Program-made: the position numbers and the translations under genes
Notes under the pieces: generated by a model
The model's input: the letters and a program-made list of their open reading frames with translations, nothing else
Told to the model about the DNA's origin: nothing
Database searches by the model: none
In this document: positions 29,864-38,028 of the stretch, piece after piece
How positions within the stretch are numbered: position 1 is the stretch's first letter
How the letters are laid out: each line of letters starts with the position of its first letter
Assembly: GCA_963705885.1 (NCBI GenBank)
Contig: OY970120.1
Location: 558,001-622,000 of the forward strand
Reading direction: 5' to 3'
Source of the DNA: MFD01275-c22 sp963705885
GTDB taxonomy: Bacteria > Actinomycetota > Actinomycetes > JACCUZ01
Length of the DNA stretch: 64,000 bases

Positions 29864-30436
29864 ATGCTCGTCCTGGGCCTGTTGCTCATTGTCGCCGCCT
29901 CGGTGGTCACCGTCGGCGCTCTCTACGACGGCGGCGAGTCGGCGACCGTCGAGATCCTCGGCCGGTCGTACGAGACCACGGTGGCCGGCGTGTTCGTCGT
30001 CGGCGCGATCACCGCACTCGTGTTCATGATCGGTGTCTGGGCCGTGCTGGCCGGGATGGGGCGCTCCCGCCGCAAGCGCGCCGAGCGCAAGGAGGCCAAG
30101 GCGCGTCAGCGCGACTCGGTGAAGACCCTGGAGGAGGAGCGCGCCGAGCTGCGCGCCGAGAACGAGCGGCTCGCCGAGAAGCTCGCCGAGCGTCCGGGCG
30201 CCACCGGCTCCGGGGCGACCGCTGCCGGTGCCACCGGTGCCGCGACGTCCGCTGGTCCCTCGACGACGGGCGACCACGCCGCGCACGACTCCTACGGCAG
30301 CCACGACACCCACGGAGACGGCAGCCACGACACGCAGGGAGACGCCGGCCACGAGAGCGACCGGGTCGTCGACGACCACACCGACCTCACCCGCCCGGAG
30401 CACACGACGTCGTCGGGTCGACACGAGAGCATCTGA
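29864..30436 (+). CDS. Small membrane protein with coiled coil and His/Asp-rich tail
   Basis: A 190-residue protein with membrane segments at about 2-20 and 43-65, a basic stretch (RRKRAERKEAK), a short coiled coil (EEERAELRAENERLAEKLAE) and a low-complexity tail with repeated SHDTHGDG-like units. I do not recognise a family; the two-helix-plus-coil layout is LapA-like. The ATG at 29864 has AGGGAG 8 nt upstream, so the much longer open frame upstream is not coding. The His-rich tail could bind metal; this is inference. Confidence 0.75.
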   Translation: MLVLGLLLIVAASVVTVGALYDGGESATVEILGRSYETTVAGVFVVGAITALVFMIGVWAVLAGMGRSRRKRAERKEAKARQRDSVKTLEEERAELRAENERLAEKLAERPGATGSGATAAGATGAATSAGPSTTGDHAAHDSYGSHDTHGDGSHDTQGDAGHESDRVVDDHTDLTRPEHTTSSGRHESI

Positions 30437-30466
30437 CGGCTCGCGCTGACGCCTGACCGCCGCCGG

Positions 30467-30847
30467 TCACGGTGCCGGGCCGGCGCGGGCACGCGCTCGC
30501 GCCGGGGGCAGACCCAGCCCGTCGAGCAGAGCAGGCACCGGGGTCTCGACCGTGACGGTCACCTCCGCGGCGCCCGCGACCCAGCAGGCGGTGAGCCGCA
30601 CCCGCGATGCGTCGACCACGCGCCGGGCGGCCGAACATGCGTCCCCGCCCCGCCCCGCCTCTCGCGCGGCGGCGAGCGCCGCGAGGTCGGCGGCACTCTC
30701 CGCGCGCTGCCGTGCGACCACAGCACCCGCCCAGGCCAGCACGCCGAGCGTGGCCGACATGACGACCGCGACGACGATGAGCACCCACACTCCCGCGGAT
30801 CCGGCGTCACCGCACCGTCCCGTCCGCTCGGCCGGCCCGCTCGTCAC
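30467..30847 (-). CDS. TadF/TadG-like pilus assembly protein (Rv3654c-type)
   Basis: A 126-residue protein with an N-terminal membrane helix (VWVLIVVAVVMSATLGVLAWAG) followed by ARQRAESAADLAALAAA, the stretch typical of TadE/F/G-like minor pilins. It is the last gene of the Tad operon. Its GTG start overlaps the tadE stop (GTGA). It corresponds by position to M. tuberculosis Rv3654c. It converges on the small membrane protein gene with a 30-nt gap. Confidence 0.8.
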   Translation of the reverse strand: MTSGPAERTGRCGDAGSAGVWVLIVVAVVMSATLGVLAWAGAVVARQRAESAADLAALAAAREAGRGGDACSAARRVVDASRVRLTACWVAGAAEVTVTVETPVPALLDGLGLPPARARARAGPAP

Positions 30848-31260
30848 GGTGCCCCGCTCCCCGGCTCCTGCGGGCCCTCCGCACCCGCGACCACCCGCGC
30901 CTCGACGGTGACGCCCGGGCCGCCGCCGGGCCACGGCCCGGGCAGCGCGACGTGTGAGCGCACCTCCACGGCGACGAGACCGGGGCCGGCGTCGACGGTG
31001 CGCACCTCGGCGCCCGACGGCGCGGCCTGCCGAGCCGAAGCCAGGACGGTGGCCACCGGCTCGCCGCGGGCCAGCGCCCGCGCCCCCGACCGCGCGGCAT
31101 CGAGGCACCGCACGTGCACGGCGACCGCCGAGACGGCCCAGAGGCACAGCGCCGCGACCAGCACCACGGCCGGGAGCAGCACGGCCGTCTCTGCCGTGAC
31201 CGAGCCGCGCTGGCCGCCGGCGGACGGCTGCCGGGTGCGCCGCATCGTCAGGACCGGCAT
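30844..31260 (-). CDS. tadE: TadE-like minor pilin
   Basis: A 138-residue protein with a prepilin-type N-terminus: G-SVTAE-TAVLLPAVVLV, giving Glu at +5 after the predicted cleavage at Gly, then a hydrophobic helix. The rest is a small exported domain. The start (ATG 31260) lies 2 nt after the pilin stop, so translation is coupled. Confidence 0.85.
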   Translation of the reverse strand: MPVLTMRRTRQPSAGGQRGSVTAETAVLLPAVVLVAALCLWAVSAVAVHVRCLDAARSGARALARGEPVATVLASARQAAPSGAEVRTVDAGPGLVAVEVRSHVALPGPWPGGGPGVTVEARVVAGAEGPQEPGSGAP

Positions 31261-31262
31261 CG

Positions 31263-31445
31263 TCAGAACCCGAGGCTCAGCGCCCGCTCGATGATGTCCT
31301 TCAGCATCGAGCGCACCGAGTCGCTCGTCAGCAGCTTGTAGAGGATGCCCCCGAAGCCGCAGGCCGCGACCGTCCCGACGGCATACTCCGCCGTCGTCAT
31401 GCCCTCGTCGGTGCGGCGGACCCGCCCGACCTGTCGTCCGACCAT
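31263..31445 (-). CDS. DUF4244 Flp-type pilin
   Basis: A 60-residue major-pilin candidate. The leader MVGRQVGRVRRTDEG ends in Gly, followed by MTTAEYAVGTVAACGFGGILYK: Glu at +5 and a 20-residue hydrophobic helix, the class III (Flp) prepilin pattern. A prepilin peptidase (TadV type) would cut after the Gly; none is encoded in this window. A GAGGTGA site precedes the ATG. It sits between tadC and tadE. Confidence 0.85.
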   Translation of the reverse strand: MVGRQVGRVRRTDEGMTTAEYAVGTVAACGFGGILYKLLTSDSVRSMLKDIIERALSLGF

Positions 31446-31575
31446 GTTGTCACCTCGTCTCCCGCCGGTCCGTCCGGCAGGAACCACCGTGGGCCAGGGA
31501 CCGGCCCGAGCCCGCGGCCCGCCGCAGGACTGTGGACGAGCCGCGACGTCCCGGACGGTGTGGACGACGGCCCGG

Positions 31576-32346
31576 TCAGCCGAGGTCGCCGAGCACCTGC
31601 GCGGCCACGGACACGACGACGGGCACGACCCCGAGCAGCAGGAAGGCCGGCAGGAAGCACAGCGCCAGTGGCCCGACCGCGCGGACGCCGGCACGGCGCG
31701 CGGCGGACTCGGCCGCCGACCGCATCCCGGCCCGCTCGGCGTCGGCGAGCGCCCGCAGGCTGCGGGACAACGGCGCGCCCGTCACCGCTGCGCGCGCGAA
31801 CGTCCGTCCGAGGCGCCAGACCGGGTCGTCGCGGCGGCCACCGAGCACCGCCCAGGCGGACACCGGGTCGAGCCCCGTCCGCAGCGCCGCGGCGACGGGG
31901 CGCAGGAGGTCGGGCACCGGGCCGGGGAGGTGCTCGCACACAGCCGACACCGCGTCCCCGGACGGCGCGCCCGCGTCGAGGCAGGTCGCCATGAGCTCGG
32001 CCGCACGCGGCACGTCCCGCGCCAGCCGGGCGCGCGTGCGCCGCTCGTCCGCACCCCTCCGACGCGCCGGCGCACCGACGAGGACTGCCGCGACAGCGGC
32101 CATCACGCCCAGCGCCGTCGAGCCGGACACGACGAGACCTGCTGCGACGGCCCCGACGACGACGGGGGCCCGCGCGGCGAGGCCTCGGGTGGCGGCCGGC
32201 CGGCTCTCGTCGTGGCCCCGGCGCACGCCGGCAGGGTTCGTAGCCCGCGGCAGCACGGCGCGCAGCCGCGCCCGGCCGGGGGCCGGCGACGCGACCAGCC
32301 ACCCGGCGGCCGCGGCGAGCACCACAGGCAGCCACGCCCCGGTCAC
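31576..32346 (-). CDS. tadC: TadC-like inner-membrane platform protein (T2SSF domain)
   Basis: About 256 residues. Membrane segments lie near the N-terminus and at about residues 60-93, with two more at the C-terminus (LALCFLPAFLLLGVVPVVV), flanking a T2SSF domain that contains LMATCLDAGAPSGDAV. It forms the pilus assembly platform with TadB. The start is ambiguous because it lies in a 14-bp triplicated sequence: GTGs at 32346 and 32349 are both in frame. Membrane topology is typical for actinobacterial TadC. Confidence 0.85.
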   Translation of the reverse strand: MTGAWLPVVLAAAAGWLVASPAPGRARLRAVLPRATNPAGVRRGHDESRPAATRGLAARAPVVVGAVAAGLVVSGSTALGVMAAVAAVLVGAPARRRGADERRTRARLARDVPRAAELMATCLDAGAPSGDAVSAVCEHLPGPVPDLLRPVAAALRTGLDPVSAWAVLGGRRDDPVWRLGRTFARAAVTGAPLSRSLRALADAERAGMRSAAESAARRAGVRAVGPLALCFLPAFLLLGVVPVVVSVAAQVLGDLG

Positions 32347-32374
32347 CACGCCCCGGTCACCACGCCCCGGTCAC
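32333..32374. repeat. 14-bp tandem repeat, three exact copies, at the tadB/tadC junction
   Basis: The unit CACGCCCCGGTCAC is present at 32333-32346, 32347-32360 and 32361-32374 without mismatch. On the minus strand each copy begins GTGACC. The copy at 32361-32374 contains the tadB stop (TGA) and the copy at 32333-32346 contains the tadC start (GTG). Confidence 0.95.
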
Positions 32375-33114
32375 GGCCCGGGCCCCGTCCAGTCGTCGGT
32401 GACCGACGCGGCGACGGCCACCGTCCACCGCCTCCCCACGACGACCAGCGTCATGCCGGCCGCGAGGCAGACGAGCCCCGCGCCCGTGCCGGTGAGGAAG
32501 CCGATCGGGTCGGCGCCGAGTGCGACTCCCATCGCGATGCCGGCGAGCGGCAGCAGCGAGAGGAGCTGCGCGGTGGCGCGTGGGCCGGCGAGCTGGGCGG
32601 CCACCTCAGCGCGGACCCGCTCCTCGGCGCGGTGCGTGTCGAGCAGCCGCTCGACGGGAGCCGCCAGCGCGCACCCGGTGTCCTCGCCGACCCGCCACAC
32701 GGCCGCCAGGTCCGCGGCCGCCGCTCCACCGGGTGCGTGCCCGAGATCGGCGAGAGCACCCGCGACGTCGCCCGACGGCCGGCCCGCGGCCAGGGCAACC
32801 GTCTCCAGACCGGGAAGGTCCCGGGCGACGGCATGCAGCGCGGGTGCGGGATCGGCGCCGGCCAGCAGCTCGGCGACGAGCCCGTCGAGGAGCTCGCCGA
32901 GCACGGCACGCCGCCGGGCGCCCTCCCGCTCCCGCCGGCGCCGGCTCCGGTGCCACCGCCGCGGGGACCCGGCGCGCGCAGGACGCTCGGGGTCCGGCCC
33001 GACCGCGCGGGCCAGGCGGGCCAGCGCCGCTCCCGGCCTCCCGTCGGGCACCAGAGCACCGGCCGCCGCGGCGAGGGCGACCGCGGCAGCGCCGGTCACG
33101 GTCGGGTCCGTCAC
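32371..33114 (-). CDS. tadB: TadB-like inner-membrane platform protein (T2SSF domain)
   Basis: A 247-residue protein with an N-terminal membrane segment, a basic cytoplasmic stretch (PRRWHRSRRRREREG), a T2SSF domain with the ELLDGLVAELLAGADPAPAL segment, and two C-terminal membrane helices. The GTG start overlaps the tadA stop (GTGA). Confidence 0.85.
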   Translation of the reverse strand: MTDPTVTGAAAVALAAAAGALVPDGRPGAALARLARAVGPDPERPARAGSPRRWHRSRRRREREGARRRAVLGELLDGLVAELLAGADPAPALHAVARDLPGLETVALAAGRPSGDVAGALADLGHAPGGAAAADLAAVWRVGEDTGCALAAPVERLLDTHRAEERVRAEVAAQLAGPRATAQLLSLLPLAGIAMGVALGADPIGFLTGTGAGLVCLAAGMTLVVVGRRWTVAVAASVTDDWTGPGP

Positions 33115-34325
33115 CCGTCGGCCGCCCGCATCCCGTCCGCTCGGCCCGGAGCGGCTCCGTGCCCGTCGCGCGTCAGCAGATCGGCGAGCAACGCCGAGCC
33201 CGGCCCGTCCCGGACCCGTCCCGCGGCGTCGACCACGAGCGCCGGGCAGACCCGCACCGACCCGTCGTCACAGCGCTCGAGCACGCCCACCTCGGCGACC
33301 CGGCGGGCGCCGTCACGCGCGCGGACCAGGTGGACCACCGCGTCGACCCCGGACGCCAGCTGGCTGTGCGCCGCCTCGCGCCCGAGCCCGGCGGCGAGGG
33401 CGAGGGCCTCGACCCGCGCCGGCAACGCCGCGCAGTCGTTCGCGTGCACGGTGCCGCAGCCACCGTCGTGTCCGGTGTTGAGCGCCGACAGCAGGTCGAC
33501 CACCTCGGCGCCGCGCACCTCACCGACCACCAGCCGGTCGGGGCGCATGCGCAGGGCCTGCCGCACGAGGGTCCGCAGGTCGACCTCTCCCCGGCCCTCG
33601 ACGTTCACCCACCGGGCCTCGAGCCGCACGACGTGCGGGTGGTCGGGACGCAGCTCTCCCGAGTCCTCCACCAGGACGATCCGCTCCCGGCGGTCGACCT
33701 CGGACAGCAGGGTGGACAGCACCGTCGTCTTGCCGGTGCCCGTGCCGCCGGTCACCAGGAAGGAGGCCCGCGCGCTCACGAGCCCGCGCAGCGCGCGCGC
33801 CACGACCGGCACGACCGTGCCGCGCTCGGCGAGCTCCTCGAGCGCGAACACCCGCCGTCGCGCGACGCGCAGGCTGATCAACGTGCCCGACGGGCTGACG
33901 GGAGGGAGCACGGCGTGCAGCCGCGTCCCGTCGGGGAGCCGGGCGTCGACCGTCGGGCTGGCCACGTCCAGCCGTCGTCCGGCGGCCGCCGCGAGCCGCT
34001 GCGCGAGCCGGCGCACCGCCGCCTCGTCGCGGAAACGCACGGGCGACGGCACGAGGCCGGCACCACGGTCCACCCAGACCTCGCCGGGCCCGTTCACGAG
34101 CACGTCGCTCACCTCCGGCTCGCCCAGCAGCGCGTCCAGCGGCCCCGCGCCGGTGAGCTCCGAGCGCACCGCCGCCACGAGCGCGAGCACCGTGGGGCCG
34201 TCGACGACCGAGCCCTCCGCTCGTACGGCCGCGGCCACCGTGTCCGGCGTCAGGTCGGCACCACCGCGCACCACCCGGTCAGCGACCCGCTCGACCAAGC
34301 CGGCGGGCACCCGGGCGGGGCTCAC
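33111..34325 (-). CDS. tadA: TadA pilus assembly/secretion ATPase
   Basis: A 404-residue type II/IV secretion ATPase that powers pilus assembly. Walker A is GGTGTGKTT, the Asp box region reads VLVEDSGELRPDHPHVVRLEAR, Walker B is RPDRLVVGEVRGAE and the His box is GGCGTVHAND. The start at GTG 34325 overlaps the ssd stop (GTGA). It has the short N-terminal domain typical of actinobacterial TadA. Confidence 0.93.
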   Translation of the reverse strand: MSPARVPAGLVERVADRVVRGGADLTPDTVAAAVRAEGSVVDGPTVLALVAAVRSELTGAGPLDALLGEPEVSDVLVNGPGEVWVDRGAGLVPSPVRFRDEAAVRRLAQRLAAAAGRRLDVASPTVDARLPDGTRLHAVLPPVSPSGTLISLRVARRRVFALEELAERGTVVPVVARALRGLVSARASFLVTGGTGTGKTTVLSTLLSEVDRRERIVLVEDSGELRPDHPHVVRLEARWVNVEGRGEVDLRTLVRQALRMRPDRLVVGEVRGAEVVDLLSALNTGHDGGCGTVHANDCAALPARVEALALAAGLGREAAHSQLASGVDAVVHLVRARDGARRVAEVGVLERCDDGSVRVCPALVVDAAGRVRDGPGSALLADLLTRDGHGAAPGRADGMRAADG

Positions 34326-35383
34326 GCGGCCGGCCGGAGCTCGGCCAGGTGCGCGTCGAGCAGCTCGCGGCACAGCTGGGCCAGCGGGCCGCGGCCCGAG
34401 CGGCCGGGCGGCTCTCCACGCTCGAGCGCGGCGGCGAGGCCCGGCTCGGGGCGAAGCCACCCCGCCAGCGGCAGCCCCAGCGACCGCGCCACGTCGGGAC
34501 CGGTCAGGCCCGAGGGCGCCGGGCCCCGGACGACGACCCGCACGTCGGCAGCGAGCCGGGCGACGAAAGCAGCGACACGGCCAGCCGCCGCGGCGGCGCG
34601 GACCTCGGCCGGCACCACGAGCAGCACGAGGTCGCTCTCCGCGGCCACCACCTCGGTCGCGGGGTCCAGCCGTCTCGGCAGGTCCGCCACGACCAGCCGG
34701 TGGGACCTGCGCACCGCTGCCAGCACCGCGCCCACCGTGTCCGCCGGCACCGGCACCGGGTCACCGCGGTCCCAGGACAGCAGCGGAAGGCCGGCCGCCC
34801 GCGGCAGCGCCCGCACCAGCGCGGTCGGACTGACCGTGCCGCCCGTGCCCGCGAGGTCCCGCCACCGCAGGCCGGGCACGGCCTCGACACCGAGCAGGAG
34901 GTCCAGGCCGCCACCGAGGGGGTCGGCGTCGACGAGGAGCGTGGGGCACCGGGCGGCTCCGGTCGTCGCCAGGGCGGCGGCCAGCGTGGAGGCCCCCGCA
35001 CCCCCGCGACCACCCAGCACGGACACCGTGGTCGCCTCCGGCACCGCCTCCGCCGCGGCACCCGCGAGCCGGTCGAGCAGCCAGGGCTCGGCGTCGGGCA
35101 GCACGACGACGCTGGCGCCGAGCCGGGTGGCGCGGTCCCAGGTCGCGTCGTCGCCGAGGTCGCGGGCGACCAGCACCACGTCGGGCCGCCTGGCGAGGCC
35201 GACGGCCAGGGCGGCCGCGGAGGCACCGTCGTCCACCACCACGACCGGCGCGGCGCTCCACTCGGCCCGCGCGGCAGCGACCTCGTGGGCCACCTGGGCC
35301 TCGACACCGGCGGCGGCACAGAGCCGGAGCAGGTCGTCGAGCAGGTGGGGGTCGGTCGTCGCGAGCAGCGGCCGGTCGGGCAC
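34322..35383 (-). CDS. ssd: Ssd/CpaE-like septum-site-determining protein (MinD/ParA superfamily)
   Basis: A 353-residue protein with a receiver-like N-terminus and a MinD-like C-terminal domain. The deviant Walker A reads GGRGGAGAST, with both lysines replaced, as is typical of Ssd proteins next to tad genes (Rv3660c type). It probably positions the pilus machinery or influences septation, without classical ATP hydrolysis. The GTG at 35383 is preferred; a start at 35425 would add 14 residues. It is the first gene of the seven-gene Tad operon. Confidence 0.85.
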   Translation of the reverse strand: MPDRPLLATTDPHLLDDLLRLCAAAGVEAQVAHEVAAARAEWSAAPVVVVDDGASAAALAVGLARRPDVVLVARDLGDDATWDRATRLGASVVVLPDAEPWLLDRLAGAAAEAVPEATTVSVLGGRGGAGASTLAAALATTGAARCPTLLVDADPLGGGLDLLLGVEAVPGLRWRDLAGTGGTVSPTALVRALPRAAGLPLLSWDRGDPVPVPADTVGAVLAAVRRSHRLVVADLPRRLDPATEVVAAESDLVLLVVPAEVRAAAAAGRVAAFVARLAADVRVVVRGPAPSGLTGPDVARSLGLPLAGWLRPEPGLAAALERGEPPGRSGRGPLAQLCRELLDAHLAELRPAA

Positions 35384-35507
35384 GGCGCCTCCGGTTGGGT
35401 GGGGAGGTCCCACCGTCGCGCGCACCGGCCGCCGGAGGCGTCGGGCCGGTCGCAGCTGTGGACGGGCGACGCGCTCTCGCCGGCTGTGGACCGGGGGCGG
35501 ACGTGCG

Positions 35508-35540
35508 ACGGCCCCCGCTGGGGGGGAGAGCGGGGGCCGT
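35508..35540 (+). terminator. Perfect 12-bp hairpin in the ssd / HAD-phosphatase intergenic region
   Basis: ACGGCCCCCGCT (35508-35519) and AGCGGGGGCCGT (35529-35540) pair exactly around a G-rich 9-nt loop, followed by CTAGCAGTCT. The flanking genes are divergent, so a plain terminator is unexpected; attenuation or a regulatory site is possible. The rest of this 307-nt region holds no recognisable gene. Confidence 0.5.
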
Positions 35541-35690
35541 CTAGCAGTCTCGACCCGGGGGGGATGGGTCGAACCGCCTGTTGCGTCTCACGGAGGGGAC
35601 GCGACGACAGGATGTACCCCCACGCACCGTGATCGCAAACCCACCCCCGCGTGTCGAGGGCCGGATTTTGCCCTCTTTATGCTCAGCGGG

Positions 35691-36558
35691 ATGGCCACGT
35701 CCCCGCCGGTCCGCACCGCGGCGTTCTTCGACCTCGACAAGACGATCATCGCGAGGTCCAGCACGCTGGCGTTCAGCCGACCCTTCTACCAGGGCGGGCT
35801 GATCAACCGGCGCACGGTGCTGCGCAGCGCCTATGCGCAGTTCGTCTACCTCGTGGGGGGCGCCGACCACGACCAGATGGAGCGCATGCGGGCGTACCTC
35901 TCGGCGATGTGCACCGGCTGGGACGTGCAGCAGGTCAAGGACATCGTGTCCGAGACGCTGCACGAGCTCATCGACCCGATCATCTACGACGAGGCCGCCA
36001 CCCTCATCGAGGAGCACCACCTCGCCGGCCGCGACGTCGTCATCGTCAGCTCGTCCGGCGCGGAGGTCGTCGAGCCGATCGGCGAGATGCTCGGTGCCGA
36101 CCGGGTCGTCGCGACCCGGATGGTCGTGCAGGACGGGCACTACACCGGGGACATCGACTTCTACGCCTACGCCGAGAACAAGGCGGCCGCCGTCCGCGAG
36201 CTCGCCGAGCAGGAGGGCTACGACCTGCCGGGCTGCGTACGCCTACAGCGACTCGGTCACCGACGTCCCGATGCTCGAGGCCGTCGGGCACCCCTTCGCG
36301 GTCAACCCCGACCGGGCGCTGCGCCGCGAGGCGGTGGCGCGAGACTGGCAGGTCCTGGTGTTCACCAAGCCGGTCCGGTTGCGCGACCGCTTCTCGGCCG
36401 TGTCCCTCCCGAAGCCACCCACCCTGGCCGCGGTCGCGCTCAGCGCCGGTGTCGCGACGGCCGCGGTGGTGTGGCTCGCCGCCCGCCGCCGTGCGAGCCG
36501 GGTGGCGACGTGGCGCGAGGTCGCCGGGCGGACACGCCGCACGACACTCCGGCGGTAG
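35691..36558 (+). pseudogene. HAD-IB family phosphatase (Rv3661-type), one-base frameshift
   Basis: About 288 residues once repaired. The catalytic motif is FFDLDKTII near the start, motif II is IVSSSGAE, and the C-terminal half has YSDSVTDVPML (motif IV Asp region) and a terminal membrane segment (LAAVALSAGVATAAVVWLA). The frame of the first half leaves the conserved sequence after DLPGC; skipping one base near 36237 restores YAYSDSVTD. It has SerB-like HAD features and lies beside tad genes in M. tuberculosis too. ATG 35679 is an alternative start. Sequence error or recent mutation cannot be told apart. Confidence 0.85.
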
Positions 36559-36597
36559 GCAAAAGAAGCCCGAAGGCCCTTCCGCCGGGGGCACTCC

Positions 36598-36714
36598 ATG
36601 GGCTACACAGAAGGTGAAGCACGGCAGCTGGGCACCCACGCGGCGACCTGCCCATGTACGGGCCGGCGAGCCAGGCTGGTCCTGGTCTCCCGACACACGG
36701 TGCACGCTTGGTAA
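36598..36714 (+). CDS. Possible 38-residue small protein
   Basis: An ATG with GGGGG about 8 nt upstream opens 38 codons ending in TAA (TAA is rare here). The product has a CPC motif and ends SRHTVHAW. Third-position GC (about 75%) is clearly lower than in neighbouring genes, so this may instead be untranslated RNA or spacer. I do not recognise a family. Confidence 0.25.
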   Translation: MGYTEGEARQLGTHAATCPCTGRRARLVLVSRHTVHAW

Positions 36715-36733
36715 CCCGGGCCTGACGTGCCGG

Positions 36734-36759
36734 AGCGGCGTCCCTTCGGGGGCGCCGCT
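36734..36759. terminator. 11-bp hairpin with UUCG tetraloop between convergent genes
   Basis: AGCGGCGTCCC - TTCG - GGGGCGCCGCT pairs fully (one G-U). It lies between the HAD phosphatase (plus) and the Fic-like gene (minus), 24 nt from the latter's stop, and can serve both strands. Confidence 0.75.
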
Positions 36760-36783
36760 CACCTTGTGCCGCAGCGGCGGGGG

Positions 36784-37563
36784 TCAGGCGCCGCGCTGGA
36801 TGGCCTCGCAGATCGCGACACCCTCGCGGGCGCCGAGGACCACGGCCTCGGCGCAGTGCCGCACCCAGGCCGCGATGCCGTCGGGGCCGCCGCCGGCGTA
36901 GGCCCCCAGCACGTCGAGGTAGGCGTCACGGCCGAGCTCGACGAAGCCGACCTCGGGAGCCGACACCGAGCCGGGGTCCAGCCCGCGGCCCACGACGGTC
37001 AGTCGCGACGCCGCACGGGCCACGACACCCGCGCCCCGGTCGAACGCGCCCATCGTCGCGAGCTCGCCGTGCACGACCGCGGCCACCACGAGCGCGGGAG
37101 CAGCGGAGGGCGCCGTGAGCACCTCGCCCAGCGCCCCGAGGCGGGCGGCGGCCGCGGGCGCCGGGCGACCGAGCTCGTCAGGGTCCGCGACCAGGTCCGA
37201 CGCCGCGAGGGTGTGCAGCCGGGCGACGGCCTGCAGCGGCGCCCGCCGCCAGGTCGACTGCAGCGGCCCCAGCTCCGCCGCGACGCGCAGCGCCCCCTGC
37301 ACGACTCCCTCGCCCTCGGCCGGCAGGCGGCCGCCCGCCGAGACCGTGCGGCGCACGACGTCCAGGGGCACGTCGGCACCCTCCAGCGCCGCCGAGGCGC
37401 GCGCCCCGCGCAGCGCGGACTCCGACGCCACCCGCTGCGCGGACCGGCGCAGCACCCGGTGCCCGCGCAGGTCGTCGACGGCCCGCCGGGCCTGCTCCAC
37501 GGCCGCGGCGACGCCGGGCAGGCCGACGACGTGGACGAACGGGTCGGGGGCGGCGTCGGGCAC
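36784..37563 (-). CDS. Degenerate Fic-like protein (Rv3662c-type, often annotated 'oxidoreductase')
   Basis: A 259-residue protein. Residues 57-62 read SAALEG, fitting the Fic inhibitory motif (S/T)xxxE(G/N). Residues 172-183 read GAFDRGAGVVAR, which aligns with the Fic core HxFx(D/E)GNGRxxR but lacks the catalytic His, the Asn and the first Arg. It is thus probably not an AMP-transferase of the classical kind. The gene is next to the HAD phosphatase in M. tuberculosis as well. The GTG at 37563 was chosen because the upstream frame is not conserved-looking. Fic kinship is my inference. Confidence 0.7.
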   Translation of the reverse strand: MPDAAPDPFVHVVGLPGVAAAVEQARRAVDDLRGHRVLRRSAQRVASESALRGARASAALEGADVPLDVVRRTVSAGGRLPAEGEGVVQGALRVAAELGPLQSTWRRAPLQAVARLHTLAASDLVADPDELGRPAPAAAARLGALGEVLTAPSAAPALVVAAVVHGELATMGAFDRGAGVVARAASRLTVVGRGLDPGSVSAPEVGFVELGRDAYLDVLGAYAGGGPDGIAAWVRHCAEAVVLGAREGVAICEAIQRGA

Positions 37564-37692
37564 GAGGAAGGACCCTAGACGCCGTCGAGCGGGGCAACGG
37601 TGCCATGCATCTTTCCGGACAAAGCGGGGTACAGCCGCTGTGACCGCCGTCACACCGGCACGCGGGGTTCCTCATCGATCCGAGGAGGCAGG

Positions 37693-38028
37693 GTGAGCAG
37701 CAACATCGAGCAGGACAGCGGCCGGCTCCTGGCCGCGCAGAACAGTCCGGAGTTCGCCGACCTGAGGCGGGCCTTCCGTCGCTTCGCCTTCCCGATGACG
37801 GTGGTGTTCCTCGCGTGGTACCTGCTCTACGTCCTGGCGTCGGGCTACGCGCGCGACTTCATGGGCTACCAGCTGGTCGGCAACGTGAACGTGGGCTACG
37901 TCTTCGGGTTGCTGCAGTTCGTCTCCACCTTCCTGATCGCCTGGCTCTACGAGCGGCACATGGACAACAAGGTCGACCCCCTGGCGGCCCGCATCCGTGA
38001 CCAGCTCGAGTCGGGTGAGATCCGATGA
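37693..38028 (+). CDS. DUF485 membrane protein, partner of acetate permease
   Basis: A 111-residue protein with two membrane helices and the DUF485 pattern: LRRAFRRFAFPMTVVFLAWY, then a second helix ending WLYERHMDNKVDPLA. DUF485 (YjcH in E. coli) almost always precedes actP. Its stop overlaps the actP start (ATGA). The GTG has GAGGAGG 5 nt upstream. Confidence 0.9.
   Translation: MSSNIEQDSGRLLAAQNSPEFADLRRAFRRFAFPMTVVFLAWYLLYVLASGYARDFMGYQLVGNVNVGYVFGLLQFVSTFLIAWLYERHMDNKVDPLAARIRDQLESGEIR

Noticed and set aside
31345..34833. An 1162-codon plus-strand frame opposite the tad genes
   Set aside because: Ser/Arg/Pro low-complexity shadow of the Tad operon.
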